NCBI GenBank assembly: GCA_029935255.1
Contig: JAOZKS010000111.1
Coordinates: 1 to 7,877, forward strand
Direction of reading: 5' to 3'
Source: Pontiella sp.
GTDB lineage: Bacteria > Verrucomicrobiota > Kiritimatiellia > Kiritimatiellales > Pontiellaceae
Length of the DNA: 7,877 nt
A program made the translations under genes and the position numbers. The notes under the pieces are model-generated. The model was not told the DNA's origin and searched no databases. It worked only from the letters and a program-made list of their open reading frames with translations. Positions 1 through 6,410 of this stretch are shown here, piece by piece; positions within the stretch are counted from its first letter, which is position 1, and the number at the start of each line of letters is the position of its first letter.

Positions 1-459
1 AAGGCGACGGGCTGCGTTGGAAAAACATTTGATGAAATCCGCGGGTCGGCTGCCTCCCTTTCCATCTCCAACTTTTCACTTCCCACAAACCAACGTGCTT
101 TGCGGGTGGTGGCTTCGAAGTCGCACTGCAACGACGAGACGCGCGCATTTATCGTGGGTCTTGAAGACAAATATGGAGAACCCGAGCTGCTTTCGCGTGG
201 GAGCTCGCTAAAGCTGTGCATGGTGGCCGAGGGCGTTGCCGACATCTATCCGCGCATTGCCCCGACGATGGAATGGGATACCGCCGCTGCGCATGCCGTG
301 GTTAAAGCGGCAGGAGGGGATGTGTTTGTTTATGATTCATCCATCGAGCCTCTTAACTATGTATCTGGGAATCCGGCGCTGACTTCGGTCGGATATAATA
401 AGAAAAACCTTCTGAATCCTTATTTCGTGGTAAGTGGGTTGTGTGAATACAATGCATAG
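1..459 (+). CDS. cysQ: 3'(2'),5'-bisphosphate nucleotidase CysQ, 3' part (5' end cut by window)
   Basis: CysQ hydrolyses 3'-phosphoadenosine 5'-phosphate (PAP), the by-product of PAPS use, to AMP and phosphate. It is a cytoplasmic, Mg-dependent, lithium-sensitive member of the inositol monophosphatase superfamily. The reading frame is open from base 1 and ends with TAG at 457-459, leaving 152 residues of a protein usually near 250-270. The N-terminal metal-binding motifs lie outside the window. Visible family signatures are the VVASKSH strand, the GSSLK segment followed by CMVAEGVADIYPR, the metal-binding WDTAAAHAV motif (most homologues have WDTAAGHAV), and the C-terminal LNPYFVVSG. An internal TTG at 100 is not a true start, because family-like sequence continues upstream of it. 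Its place 72 bases before cysD fits clearance of PAP made by the same sulfate-activation route. The family call is firm; substrate preference for PAP over other bisphosphates is inferred from context. Confidence 0.93.
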   Translation, partial: KATGCVGKTFDEIRGSAASLSISNFSLPTNQRALRVVASKSHCNDETRAFIVGLEDKYGEPELLSRGSSLKLCMVAEGVADIYPRIAPTMEWDTAAAHAVVKAAGGDVFVYDSSIEPLNYVSGNPALTSVGYNKKNLLNPYFVVSGLCEYNA

Positions 460-531
460 GCAAGTATGGATTTAACCTTGGCAATCCAGCATACCTTTTC
501 TTAGGGAGCTGAAACGTAGTTGGAGAGAAAT

Positions 532-1434
532 ATGAGTAGTTATAATTTATCCCATTTAAAGCAGCTGGAGGCGGAAAGCATCCACATTATCCGAGAGGTT
601 GCGGCGGAGTTTGACAACCCCGTAATGCTCTACTCGGTCGGCAAGGACTCTTCGGTCATGCTGCATTTGGCACACAAGGCATTTTCCCCGGGGAAAATTC
701 CATTCCCGCTGATGCACGTGGATACGCAGTGGAAGTTCAAGGAGATGTACAAGTTCCGGACGTTGATGGCGGAAAAATATGAAGTCGACGTTAAAGTCTG
801 GATCAACCCCGATGGCAAGGATGAGGTTGGGCCATTCACGCATGGTTCGGAAAAGCACACGCAGATCATGAAGACAGAGGGCCTTAAGCAGGCGCTCGAT
901 CACTATGGTTTCGATGCCGCGTTCGGTGGGGCTCGGCGCGATGAGGAAAAGAGTCGCGCCAAGGAGCGCGTCTATAGTTTCCGCAACGAATTCCATCAGT
1001 GGGACCCAAAAAATCAACGGCCTGAACTTTGGAATATTTACAATGCAAAAGTTAACAAGGGCGAGTCGATCCGCGTCTTCCCGCTCTCCAACTGGACGGA
1101 ACTCGATATCTGGCTCTACCTGCTCCGCGAAGATATTCCAATTGTTCCGCTTTACTACGCCGCTGAACGCCCCGTGGTCGAGCGTGATGGAACGTTGATC
1201 ATGATCGATGACGACCGCATGCCGCTCAAGGAAGGCGAAATTCCAATAATGAAAAAAGTACGGTTTCGTACATTGGGCTGTTATCCACTGACGGGAGCGG
1301 TGGAATCCGAAGCGGAGACCGTCGAGGAAATCGTGCAGGAAATGTTGCTGACCACCACTTCGGAACGGCAGGGACGTGTGATTGATGGGGACAACTCTTC
1401 CATGGAAGACAAGAAGAAGGACGGGTATTTCTAA
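532..1434 (+). CDS. cysD: sulfate adenylyltransferase subunit 2 (CysD)
   Basis: CysD is the catalytic ATP-sulfurylase subunit, forming adenosine 5'-phosphosulfate (APS) and pyrophosphate from ATP and sulfate. The reaction is driven by GTP hydrolysis on its partner CysN. The protein is 300 residues, against about 302 in E. coli. It begins with the typical LSHLKQLEAESIHIIREVAA region. The PP-loop SVGKDSS lies at about residues 35-41, and GGARRDEEKSRAKER sits in the middle. The C-terminus carries the family signature SERQGRVID and ends in DGYF. The ATG at 532 is chosen over an in-frame TTG at 520: GGAGAG at 522-527 sits just before the ATG and homologues begin at this point. The stop codon shares its last base with the cysN start (TAATG at 1432-1436), so the two subunits are probably translationally coupled. 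Nothing appears damaged. Confidence 0.97.
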   Translation: MSSYNLSHLKQLEAESIHIIREVAAEFDNPVMLYSVGKDSSVMLHLAHKAFSPGKIPFPLMHVDTQWKFKEMYKFRTLMAEKYEVDVKVWINPDGKDEVGPFTHGSEKHTQIMKTEGLKQALDHYGFDAAFGGARRDEEKSRAKERVYSFRNEFHQWDPKNQRPELWNIYNAKVNKGESIRVFPLSNWTELDIWLYLLREDIPIVPLYYAAERPVVERDGTLIMIDDDRMPLKEGEIPIMKKVRFRTLGCYPLTGAVESEAETVEEIVQEMLLTTTSERQGRVIDGDNSSMEDKKKDGYF

Positions 1435-3404
1435 TGGCTGATACAACCTATCAAATTCAAGAAAAAGAGCTGATTTCCAGTAATATCACGGAATATCTCC
1501 ATCGACATGAAACAAAGGACTTGCTTCGGTTTCTTACATGCGGATCGGTGGACGATGGCAAGTCCACATTAATCGGTCGGTTGTTGTATGACAGCCACAT
1601 GATCTATGAGGATCAGCTCGAAAAAATCACGAAGGATTCAAAGGTCTACGGCACGACCGATGAGGATTTTGATCCGGCCTTGTTAACGGACGGATTGAAG
1701 GCCGAGCGGGAGCAGGGTATTACAATTGATGTGGCCTACCGTTATTTCTCGACCGATAAGCGCAAGTTTATCATTGCCGACACGCCGGGCCACGAGCAGT
1801 ACACCCGCAATATGGCCACCGGAGCTTCGACCTGCGATCTGGCTGTGATCTTGATCGATGCCCGCTACGGGGTCATTACCCAGACCAAGCGGCATAGTTT
1901 CATCTGCTCGCTACTGGGCATTAAGCACGTCATTGTGGCGGTCAACAAGATGGATTTGGTGGACTGGTCCGAGGGGATTTACGAGCAGATTAAGGCCGAC
2001 TACAATACGTTTGTCGCCCGCCTGAGTTTTTCCGACATCCATTTTATCCCGATGTCCGCGCTTAAAGGCGACAATGTGGTGGATCGTAGCAAGAATCTGG
2101 ATTGGTATGATGGGCCAACGTTTCTTCACCACCTTGAAGGGGTGAATATTTCTACCGATCGCAATCTGATCGATATGCGCTTGCCCATCCAATACGTGTT
2201 GCGCCCGAATCTTGATTTTCGCGGCTTTAGCGGAACACTGGCTTCGGGGGTGTTGCGTGTGGGTGACGAGGTGACCAGTCTTCCGTCTCGGCAGGAATCG
2301 AAAATCAAGGAGATTTTTGGGCCGGATGGCAAGCTGGACGAGGCTTTCGCTCCGCAGGCGATTACGGTGACCTTGGAGGATGAGATCGATGTGTCGCGCG
2401 GCAATATGCTCGTGCCCGTGAAAAACATTCCACATATTGGCAACGAGTTCGAGGCCATGGTGGTTTGGATGCACGAAGAGGCCGCCAAATCAGGGAAGAA
2501 CTATCTGATCAAGCATACCAGCAGCATGGTTCCGGGCGTACTTTCCAACATTCGCTACAAAGTGGATGTGAATACCATGAAGCGCGACAAGAGTTTGGCT
2601 GAAGATTCTTCCGAATCGCTCGAACTCAACGAAATCGGTCGTTGCCATATTACGTTGCACCGCCCGATTGCCTTCGACCCATACGACCGCAACCGCTCAA
2701 CCGGCGCATTCATCATGGTTGATCGGTTGAGTAATGCAACCGTTGCCGCAGGCATGATCGTCGACCGTATTGTTTCAAAGCCGGGGCATGGAACGTCTCC
2801 GGTCAGTCAGAATATTGTCCGAAGCGAGGGGGTGGTCAGTACGGGCGACCGTCAGAAATTACTGGGACAACAAGGAGCAACCATCTGGTTGACCGGACTG
2901 AGTGGGTCTGGAAAGTCAACCGTTGCAAACCAGCTGGAGAAGGATCTAATCGAGCAAGGGCATCTCTGCTTTATCCTCGATGGCGACAATGTGCGCCACG
3001 GCCTAAACCGCGACCTTGGGTTCTCGATGGAAGATCGAAAGGAAAACATTCGGCGCATCGGCGAAGTCGCCGCCCTGATGAATGATGCTGGCGTTATTGT
3101 GATCTCCTCCTTTATATCTCCCTATATTTCCGACCGCCAGACTGCTCGGGAAGTGATTGGCGATGGATCGTTCATTGAAGTGTTTATCGACACTCCGCTC
3201 GAGGTATGTGAACAGCGCGATCCGAAAGGGCTGTACAAAAAGGCTCGTGCTGGCGAGATTCCTCAGTTCACAGGGATCAGCGATCCTTACGAAGCCCCGC
3301 AGGATGCGGAAATCACACTACCAACGATTGAACTCTCGCCAAAATCCGCCTCGGAAATGATTATTAGCGATCTAAAAAACCGGGGTGTTATTGGCTTGGA
3401 TTAG
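1434..3404 (+). CDS. cysNC: bifunctional sulfate adenylyltransferase subunit 1 / adenylylsulfate kinase (CysN-CysC fusion)
   Basis: This 656-residue fusion performs two consecutive steps. The N-terminal CysN GTPase drives APS synthesis by CysD, and the C-terminal CysC kinase phosphorylates APS to PAPS. The GTPase domain (about residues 28-240) shows G1 GSVDDGKS at 37-44, G3 DTPGH at 116-120, G4 NKMD at 171-174 and a G5-like SALKG near 208-212. EF-Tu-like beta-barrel domains follow to about residue 445, including FDPYDRNRSTGAFIMVDR. After a linker near 450-480, the kinase domain (about 481-656) shows Walker A GLSGSGKST at 488-496, LDGDNVRHGLNRDLGF near 515-530, the SFISPY segment near 559-564, and DPKGLYKKARAGEIPQFTG. 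All key motifs are intact, so both activities are expected. The length matches known CysNC/NodQ fusions. The start overlaps the cysD stop. In some rhizobia the homologue NodQ supplies PAPS for sulfating Nod factors; here the product's use is inferred only from the sugar genes downstream. Confidence 0.96.
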   Translation: MADTTYQIQEKELISSNITEYLHRHETKDLLRFLTCGSVDDGKSTLIGRLLYDSHMIYEDQLEKITKDSKVYGTTDEDFDPALLTDGLKAEREQGITIDVAYRYFSTDKRKFIIADTPGHEQYTRNMATGASTCDLAVILIDARYGVITQTKRHSFICSLLGIKHVIVAVNKMDLVDWSEGIYEQIKADYNTFVARLSFSDIHFIPMSALKGDNVVDRSKNLDWYDGPTFLHHLEGVNISTDRNLIDMRLPIQYVLRPNLDFRGFSGTLASGVLRVGDEVTSLPSRQESKIKEIFGPDGKLDEAFAPQAITVTLEDEIDVSRGNMLVPVKNIPHIGNEFEAMVVWMHEEAAKSGKNYLIKHTSSMVPGVLSNIRYKVDVNTMKRDKSLAEDSSESLELNEIGRCHITLHRPIAFDPYDRNRSTGAFIMVDRLSNATVAAGMIVDRIVSKPGHGTSPVSQNIVRSEGVVSTGDRQKLLGQQGATIWLTGLSGSGKSTVANQLEKDLIEQGHLCFILDGDNVRHGLNRDLGFSMEDRKENIRRIGEVAALMNDAGVIVISSFISPYISDRQTAREVIGDGSFIEVFIDTPLEVCEQRDPKGLYKKARAGEIPQFTGISDPYEAPQDAEITLPTIELSPKSASEMIISDLKNRGVIGLD

Positions 3405-3458
3405 TGCTTGGTGCCTGGTGCTTCACATTGGACCAAGAACTAAGCACAAGGCACGAAG
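3401..3458 (+). repeat. degenerate 7-base repeats in inverted arrangement, forming a hairpin
   Basis: From the end of cysNC the left arm reads as in-register heptamers TTAGTGC (3401), TTGGTGC (3408) and CTGGTGC (3415). The right arm reads as in-register heptamers of the opposite orientation: GGACCAA (3430), GAACTAA (3437), GCACAAG (3444) and GCACGAA (3451). Read on the minus strand these are TTGGTCC, TTAGTTC, CTTGTGC and TTCGTGC, the same TTNGTGC-like family. Bases 3407-3423 can pair with 3442-3458 with two mismatches around an 18-base loop. The stem overlaps the start of the rfbD Shine-Dalgarno region (GAAGGA, 3455-3460). The first unit contains the cysNC stop codon. The arrangement is directly visible; its role (mobile repeat, processing site or translation control) is unknown. 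Confidence 0.7.
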
Positions 3459-3468
3459 GATCTTTCTT

Positions 3469-4347
3469 ATGCAAAATATACTCATAACAGGATCGAAGGG
3501 GCAGCTCGGAAGCGACTGCCTTGAGGTGTTCAAAGAAACCACCGACTTGGTTGGGATTGATCTGCCGGAGGTGGATCTTTCGGATCGCGTTCAATGCTTG
3601 GAAGGTCTGGACCGAATTCGCCCTGAGGTCGTTGTGAACTGCGCGGCCTACACGGCGGTGGATGCCTGCGAGACCGATCCAACGTGCTGGCAGGCGAATG
3701 CCGACCTTCCCGGTTATTTGGCCGAGTGGGTTGAAAACAATCAGGCTTTTTTAGTCCACGTTTCAACCGACTATGTTTTTTCCGGAGACAAGCCTTTGTT
3801 CGAGGCTTCGGTTGAAACCGATGAGCCGCAACCGATTTCCGAATATGGAAAATCAAAACTCGCGGGCGAACAGGCCATTGCTGAAAAAACCGAGCGTTTC
3901 GCGATTCTACGTACGGCGTGGCTGTATGGCGCAACCGGAAAGAATTTCCTTAAAACCATGCTTCGCTTGACGCTCCAGAATCCGGGCAAGGAGTTCAAGG
4001 TGGTGAACGATCAATACGGCTCTCCGACCTGTTCACACACCCTCGCACGGCAAATTCAAGCGGTTGCTGAAAAACGGGCGACCGGGATTTTTCATGCAAC
4101 ATCCGAAGGCTATTGTACCTGGTATGATTTGGCCTGTTCCTTTTTAGACGGAATGGGCGTTTCGCACAACTTCATACCCTGCGGCACCGAAGAGTTTCCA
4201 ACCCCCACAAAGCGGCCGCTCAATTCGATTCTAGAAAATACCCGCGTCAAGGAACTTGGAATCAACGTTTTCAATGATTGGAAAGCCGAACTGCATTTGT
4301 TTGTTGAAGAAAACGGCAGAGCCATTTTAGAGGAGATAAAGGCATGA
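3469..4347 (+). CDS. rfbD: dTDP-4-dehydrorhamnose reductase (RfbD/RmlD)
   Basis: RfbD performs the last step of dTDP-L-rhamnose synthesis, the NAD(P)H-dependent reduction of dTDP-4-keto-L-rhamnose. The protein is 292 residues, close to the 299 of the enterobacterial enzyme. It is a short-chain (extended SDR) Rossmann enzyme: nucleotide-binding GSKGQLG at residues 8-14, VNCAAYTAVDACE near 56-68, the STDYVF strand at 99-104, and the catalytic YxxxK pair Y126 and K130 in YGKSK. RTAWLYG, DQYGSPT (about 181-187) and the C-terminal RPLNSIL are also typical. The ATG at 3469 is chosen because AGGA at 3457-3460 lies 8 bases before it and the Rossmann strand begins right after it. An in-frame TTG at 3385 would start inside cysNC and add 28 unrelated residues. 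The stop overlaps the rfbB start (ATGATGA at 4344-4350), suggesting translational coupling. Confidence 0.96.
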   Translation: MQNILITGSKGQLGSDCLEVFKETTDLVGIDLPEVDLSDRVQCLEGLDRIRPEVVVNCAAYTAVDACETDPTCWQANADLPGYLAEWVENNQAFLVHVSTDYVFSGDKPLFEASVETDEPQPISEYGKSKLAGEQAIAEKTERFAILRTAWLYGATGKNFLKTMLRLTLQNPGKEFKVVNDQYGSPTCSHTLARQIQAVAEKRATGIFHATSEGYCTWYDLACSFLDGMGVSHNFIPCGTEEFPTPTKRPLNSILENTRVKELGINVFNDWKAELHLFVEENGRAILEEIKA

Positions 4348-5399
4348 TGAAAAAAGTGATCGTAACGGGTGGGGCAGGGTTTATTGGATCTGCGGTTTGC
4401 CGCTATTTGGTGAAGGAAAGGCAAGTTGAAGTGTTGAACCTCGACAAGCTGACGTATGCTGGCGTGCCGGAGTCGCTGAAAGAAATTGAGGACAGCCCTC
4501 TCTACCGATTTGCCAAGGTGGATGTGTGTGACAAGGAAGCTGTCACGGAAGCCTTTGTCGATTTTCAGCCGGATGCGGTGATGCATCTCGCGGCGGAGTC
4601 GCATGTGGATCGCTCCATCGATGGACCTTCCGCGTTCATTGAGACTAATATTGTCGGCACCTACAATATGCTCGGTTGTGCTCGGGAATATTGGAACGAA
4701 CTTTCCACTGATCGGAAGAAAGAATTCCGCTTCCATCACATTTCAACCGACGAGGTGTACGGTTCGCTGGGTGCCGAAGGTTTGTTTGAGGAAACCACGT
4801 CATACGATCCTCGCTCTCCCTATTCGGCCAGCAAGGCTTCGAGCGATCATTTGGTTATGGCTTGGTTCCACACGTACGGGTTGCCGGTGGTCATCACGAA
4901 TTGTTCGAACAACTATGGTCCGTATCATTTTCCAGAAAAGCTGATTCCGTTGGTTATCCTGAATGCGCTGGATGAAAAGCCGTTGCCCATCTATGGCAAG
5001 GGCGACAACATTCGCGACTGGCTCTATGTGGAAGATCACGCCCGAGCGCTGGTGACCGTGGTGGAAACAGGTCGGCTTGGCGAAACCTACAACGTGGGCG
5101 GACGCAACGAACGCACCAATCTCGAAGTGGTGGAGACCATCTGCTCCATTCTTGATGAACTTCGACCGCGCGAGTCCGCTTCCTACAAGGATTTGATCGC
5201 GTTCGTTACGGATCGCCCCGGACACGATGCCCGCTACGCCATCGATGCGACCAAGCTTGAAACGGAATTGGGTTGGAAGGCGCAGGAAGATTTTGATTCA
5301 GGCATCCGCAAAACCGTGCAGTGGTATCTCGACAACGCCTGGTGGTGGAAGCCGCTTCGTGAAGGTCGTTACACGGGGGAGCGATTAGGCACTGCCTAA
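4344..5399 (+). CDS. rfbB: dTDP-glucose 4,6-dehydratase (RfbB/RmlB)
   Basis: RfbB converts dTDP-glucose to dTDP-4-keto-6-deoxyglucose, the second step of dTDP-L-rhamnose synthesis, using bound NAD+. The protein is 351 residues, the usual family length. The Rossmann motif GGAGFIGS is at residues 9-16. HLAAESHVDRSI near 81-92 is the family's characteristic segment. The catalytic triplet T135-D136-E137 lies in HISTDEVYGS, and Y160 and K164 form the YxxxK pair. NCSNNYGPYHFPEKLIP near 186-202 and GDNIRDWLYVEDH near 220-232 are dehydratase signatures. Two adjacent ATGs (4344 and 4347) are possible starts. I prefer 4344 because AGGAG at 4331-4335 is 8 bases upstream and it gives the stop/start overlap with rfbD. 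A 137-base non-coding stretch with two hairpins follows the TAA, the longest gap inside the sugar cluster. Confidence 0.97.
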   Translation: MMKKVIVTGGAGFIGSAVCRYLVKERQVEVLNLDKLTYAGVPESLKEIEDSPLYRFAKVDVCDKEAVTEAFVDFQPDAVMHLAAESHVDRSIDGPSAFIETNIVGTYNMLGCAREYWNELSTDRKKEFRFHHISTDEVYGSLGAEGLFEETTSYDPRSPYSASKASSDHLVMAWFHTYGLPVVITNCSNNYGPYHFPEKLIPLVILNALDEKPLPIYGKGDNIRDWLYVEDHARALVTVVETGRLGETYNVGGRNERTNLEVVETICSILDELRPRESASYKDLIAFVTDRPGHDARYAIDATKLETELGWKAQEDFDSGIRKTVQWYLDNAWWWKPLREGRYTGERLGTA

Positions 5400-5403
5400 T
5401 CGC

Positions 5404-5435
5404 AGTTGATGGGTTCCCCAATCAACTTATTAATT
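5404..5435 (+). terminator. possible weak intrinsic terminator or attenuator after rfbB
   Basis: Just after the rfbB stop, AGTTGAT (5404-5410) pairs with ATCAACT (5421-5427). Inside it GGG (5411-5413) can pair with CCC (5417-5419) across a single bulged A and a 3-base loop. The stem is followed by TTATTAATT (5427-5435), a T-rich but interrupted tract. The geometry is that of a modest Rho-independent terminator. Because rfbA, in the same pathway, lies downstream, partial read-through or attenuation is more likely than full termination. No transcript evidence is available. Confidence 0.4.
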
Positions 5436-5438
5436 CAT

Positions 5439-5484
5439 CCTCCTTCTCGTCCCCGAATTCCTACTGCCGAGGACGAGAAGGAGG
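5439..5484 (+). repeat. perfect 14-bp inverted repeat between rfbB and rfbA
   Basis: CCTCCTTCTCGTCC (5439-5452) and GGACGAGAAGGAGG (5471-5484) are exact reverse complements separated by an 18-base loop. In RNA this is a stable GC-rich hairpin. No T-tract follows it, so it is not a standard terminator. The right arm contains AAGGAGG (5478-5484), a consensus Shine-Dalgarno sequence that the stem would hide. The left arm CCTCCTT matches the anti-Shine-Dalgarno core of the 16S rRNA tail. It lies 52 bases before the rfbA start, so the hidden site is not rfbA's own. Possible roles are mRNA stability, processing, a leader switch or an operator; none is shown. Confidence 0.75.
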
Positions 5485-5521
5485 TCGAAGAGAGTGACAA
5501 CGGTCGGTTATCAACGACGAA

Positions 5522-5527
5522 AAGGAG
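5522..5527 (+). promoter_or_regulatory. ribosome binding site deciding the rfbA start
   Basis: AAGGAG at 5522-5527 lies 9 bases before the ATG at 5537 but only 3 bases before the in-frame GTG at 5531. The spacing, and the family N-terminus MKGIILAGG, favour the ATG. An ATG at 5529 is followed at once by TGA, a two-codon start-stop that is probably accidental. Confidence 0.75.
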
Positions 5528-5536
5528 CATGTGACA

Positions 5537-6409
5537 ATGAAAGGAATTATCTTAGCAGGCGGAAGTGGAACGCGGCTGTATCCGTTGACGCAGGTGGTCA
5601 GCAAGCAGATGCTTCCAATTTATGACAAGCCGATGATCTACTATCCGCTTTCGGTGTTGATGCTGGCCGGGATCCGCGAGGTGTTAATCATTAGTACACC
5701 GCACGATCTACCCCTGTTTGAAAAACTGCTGGGCGATGGTTCTCAGATTGGCATGTCGTTCAGCTATGCCGAACAACCGAATCCGGAAGGCCTGGCGCAG
5801 GCGTTCATCATTGGCAAGGAATTCATCGGGAACGATTCGGTGGCGATGGTGTTGGGCGATAATATTTTCTACGGGCACGGTTTTCGGAGCATGCTGGAGG
5901 CTTCGGTCGAACAGAAGGTGGGGGCCACCATTTTTGCCTATCAGGTCAGAGATCCCGAGCGATACGGCATTGTCGAATTCGATGATGACGGGAAGGCGCT
6001 TTCGCTGGAAGAAAAACCGGAAAAACCCAAGTCCAACTTTGCGATTCCCGGACTCTATTTTTATGACAATCGCGTGGTTGAAATTGCTGAAAACATGAAA
6101 CCATCAGCACGGGGCGAATTGGAAATCACGGATTTAAATAAACAGTATCTGGAGTGGGATGAACTGAAGGTTCAGAACCTGGGTCGTGGATTTGCGTGGC
6201 TGGATACCGGCACGCACGATGCCATGCACGAGGCTTCGAGCTACGTCGAGACGATCGAAAAACGTCAGGGCCTTAAAATTTCATGCATCGAGGAAATTGC
6301 CTATCGGTTGGGATATATCGATAGCGATCAGTTAATGAAGCTGGGTCGGGTTATGGAAAAAAACAACTATGGCCAATATTTGATCCGTATAGCGGAAGGG
6401 GGACTGTAA
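5537..6409 (+). CDS. rfbA: glucose-1-phosphate thymidylyltransferase (RfbA/RmlA)
   Basis: RfbA makes dTDP-glucose and pyrophosphate from glucose-1-phosphate and dTTP. It is the first and normally feedback-controlled step of dTDP-L-rhamnose synthesis. The protein is 290 residues from the ATG at 5537, typical for the family. The nucleotidyltransferase signature LAGGSGTRLYP is at residues 6-16, followed by SKQMLPIYDKPMIYYPLS. YAEQPNPEGLAQAF lies near 77-90. The metal-binding aspartate D108 is in LGDNIFYG, and EEKPEKPKSN contains the conserved lysine region. GFAWLDTGTHDAM near 212-224 and the C-terminal EEIAYRLGYID are also characteristic. A GTG at 5531 would add only two residues and is badly spaced from the Shine-Dalgarno site. 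rfbC starts one base after the TAA, so the two are co-transcribed. Confidence 0.97.
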   Translation: MKGIILAGGSGTRLYPLTQVVSKQMLPIYDKPMIYYPLSVLMLAGIREVLIISTPHDLPLFEKLLGDGSQIGMSFSYAEQPNPEGLAQAFIIGKEFIGNDSVAMVLGDNIFYGHGFRSMLEASVEQKVGATIFAYQVRDPERYGIVEFDDDGKALSLEEKPEKPKSNFAIPGLYFYDNRVVEIAENMKPSARGELEITDLNKQYLEWDELKVQNLGRGFAWLDTGTHDAMHEASSYVETIEKRQGLKISCIEEIAYRLGYIDSDQLMKLGRVMEKNNYGQYLIRIAEGGL

Positions 6410-6410
6410 A

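Noticed and set aside
17..211. A + strand open frame of 64 codons at the left edge
   Set aside because: It is out of frame with CysQ, whose family motifs run through the same bases.
467..502. Small inverted repeat TGGATT/AATCCA (467-472, 483-488) with a pyrimidine-rich stretch after it, considered as a terminator between cysQ and cysD
   Set aside because: The stem is only 6 bp and AT-rich, the loop is 10 bases, and the T-rich stretch starts several bases downstream and is interrupted by C.
478..506. TTGGCA (478-483) as a promoter -35 box for cysD
   Set aside because: No convincing -10 hexamer lies 16-18 bases downstream; the best-placed hexamer is TTAGGG.
556..1446. A 296-codon open frame on the minus strand opposite cysD
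   Set aside because: It mirrors cysD almost end to end, shows no recognisable motif, and is explained by the codon composition of a well-supported CysD on the + strand.
1911..2488. Two overlapping minus-strand open frames opposite the CysN domain
   Set aside because: They lie wholly within intact CysN coding sequence, overlap each other in different frames, and have no family features.
3385..3468. TTG-initiated extension of rfbD beginning inside cysNC
   Set aside because: The extra 28 residues come from the repeat hairpin region and do not resemble the family N-terminus; the ATG at 3469 has a well-spaced AGGA.
5407..5434. TTGATG and TATTAA as promoter boxes before rfbA
   Set aside because: The spacing is only 15 bases and the sequences coincide with the terminator-like hairpin and its T-rich tail, which explain them better.
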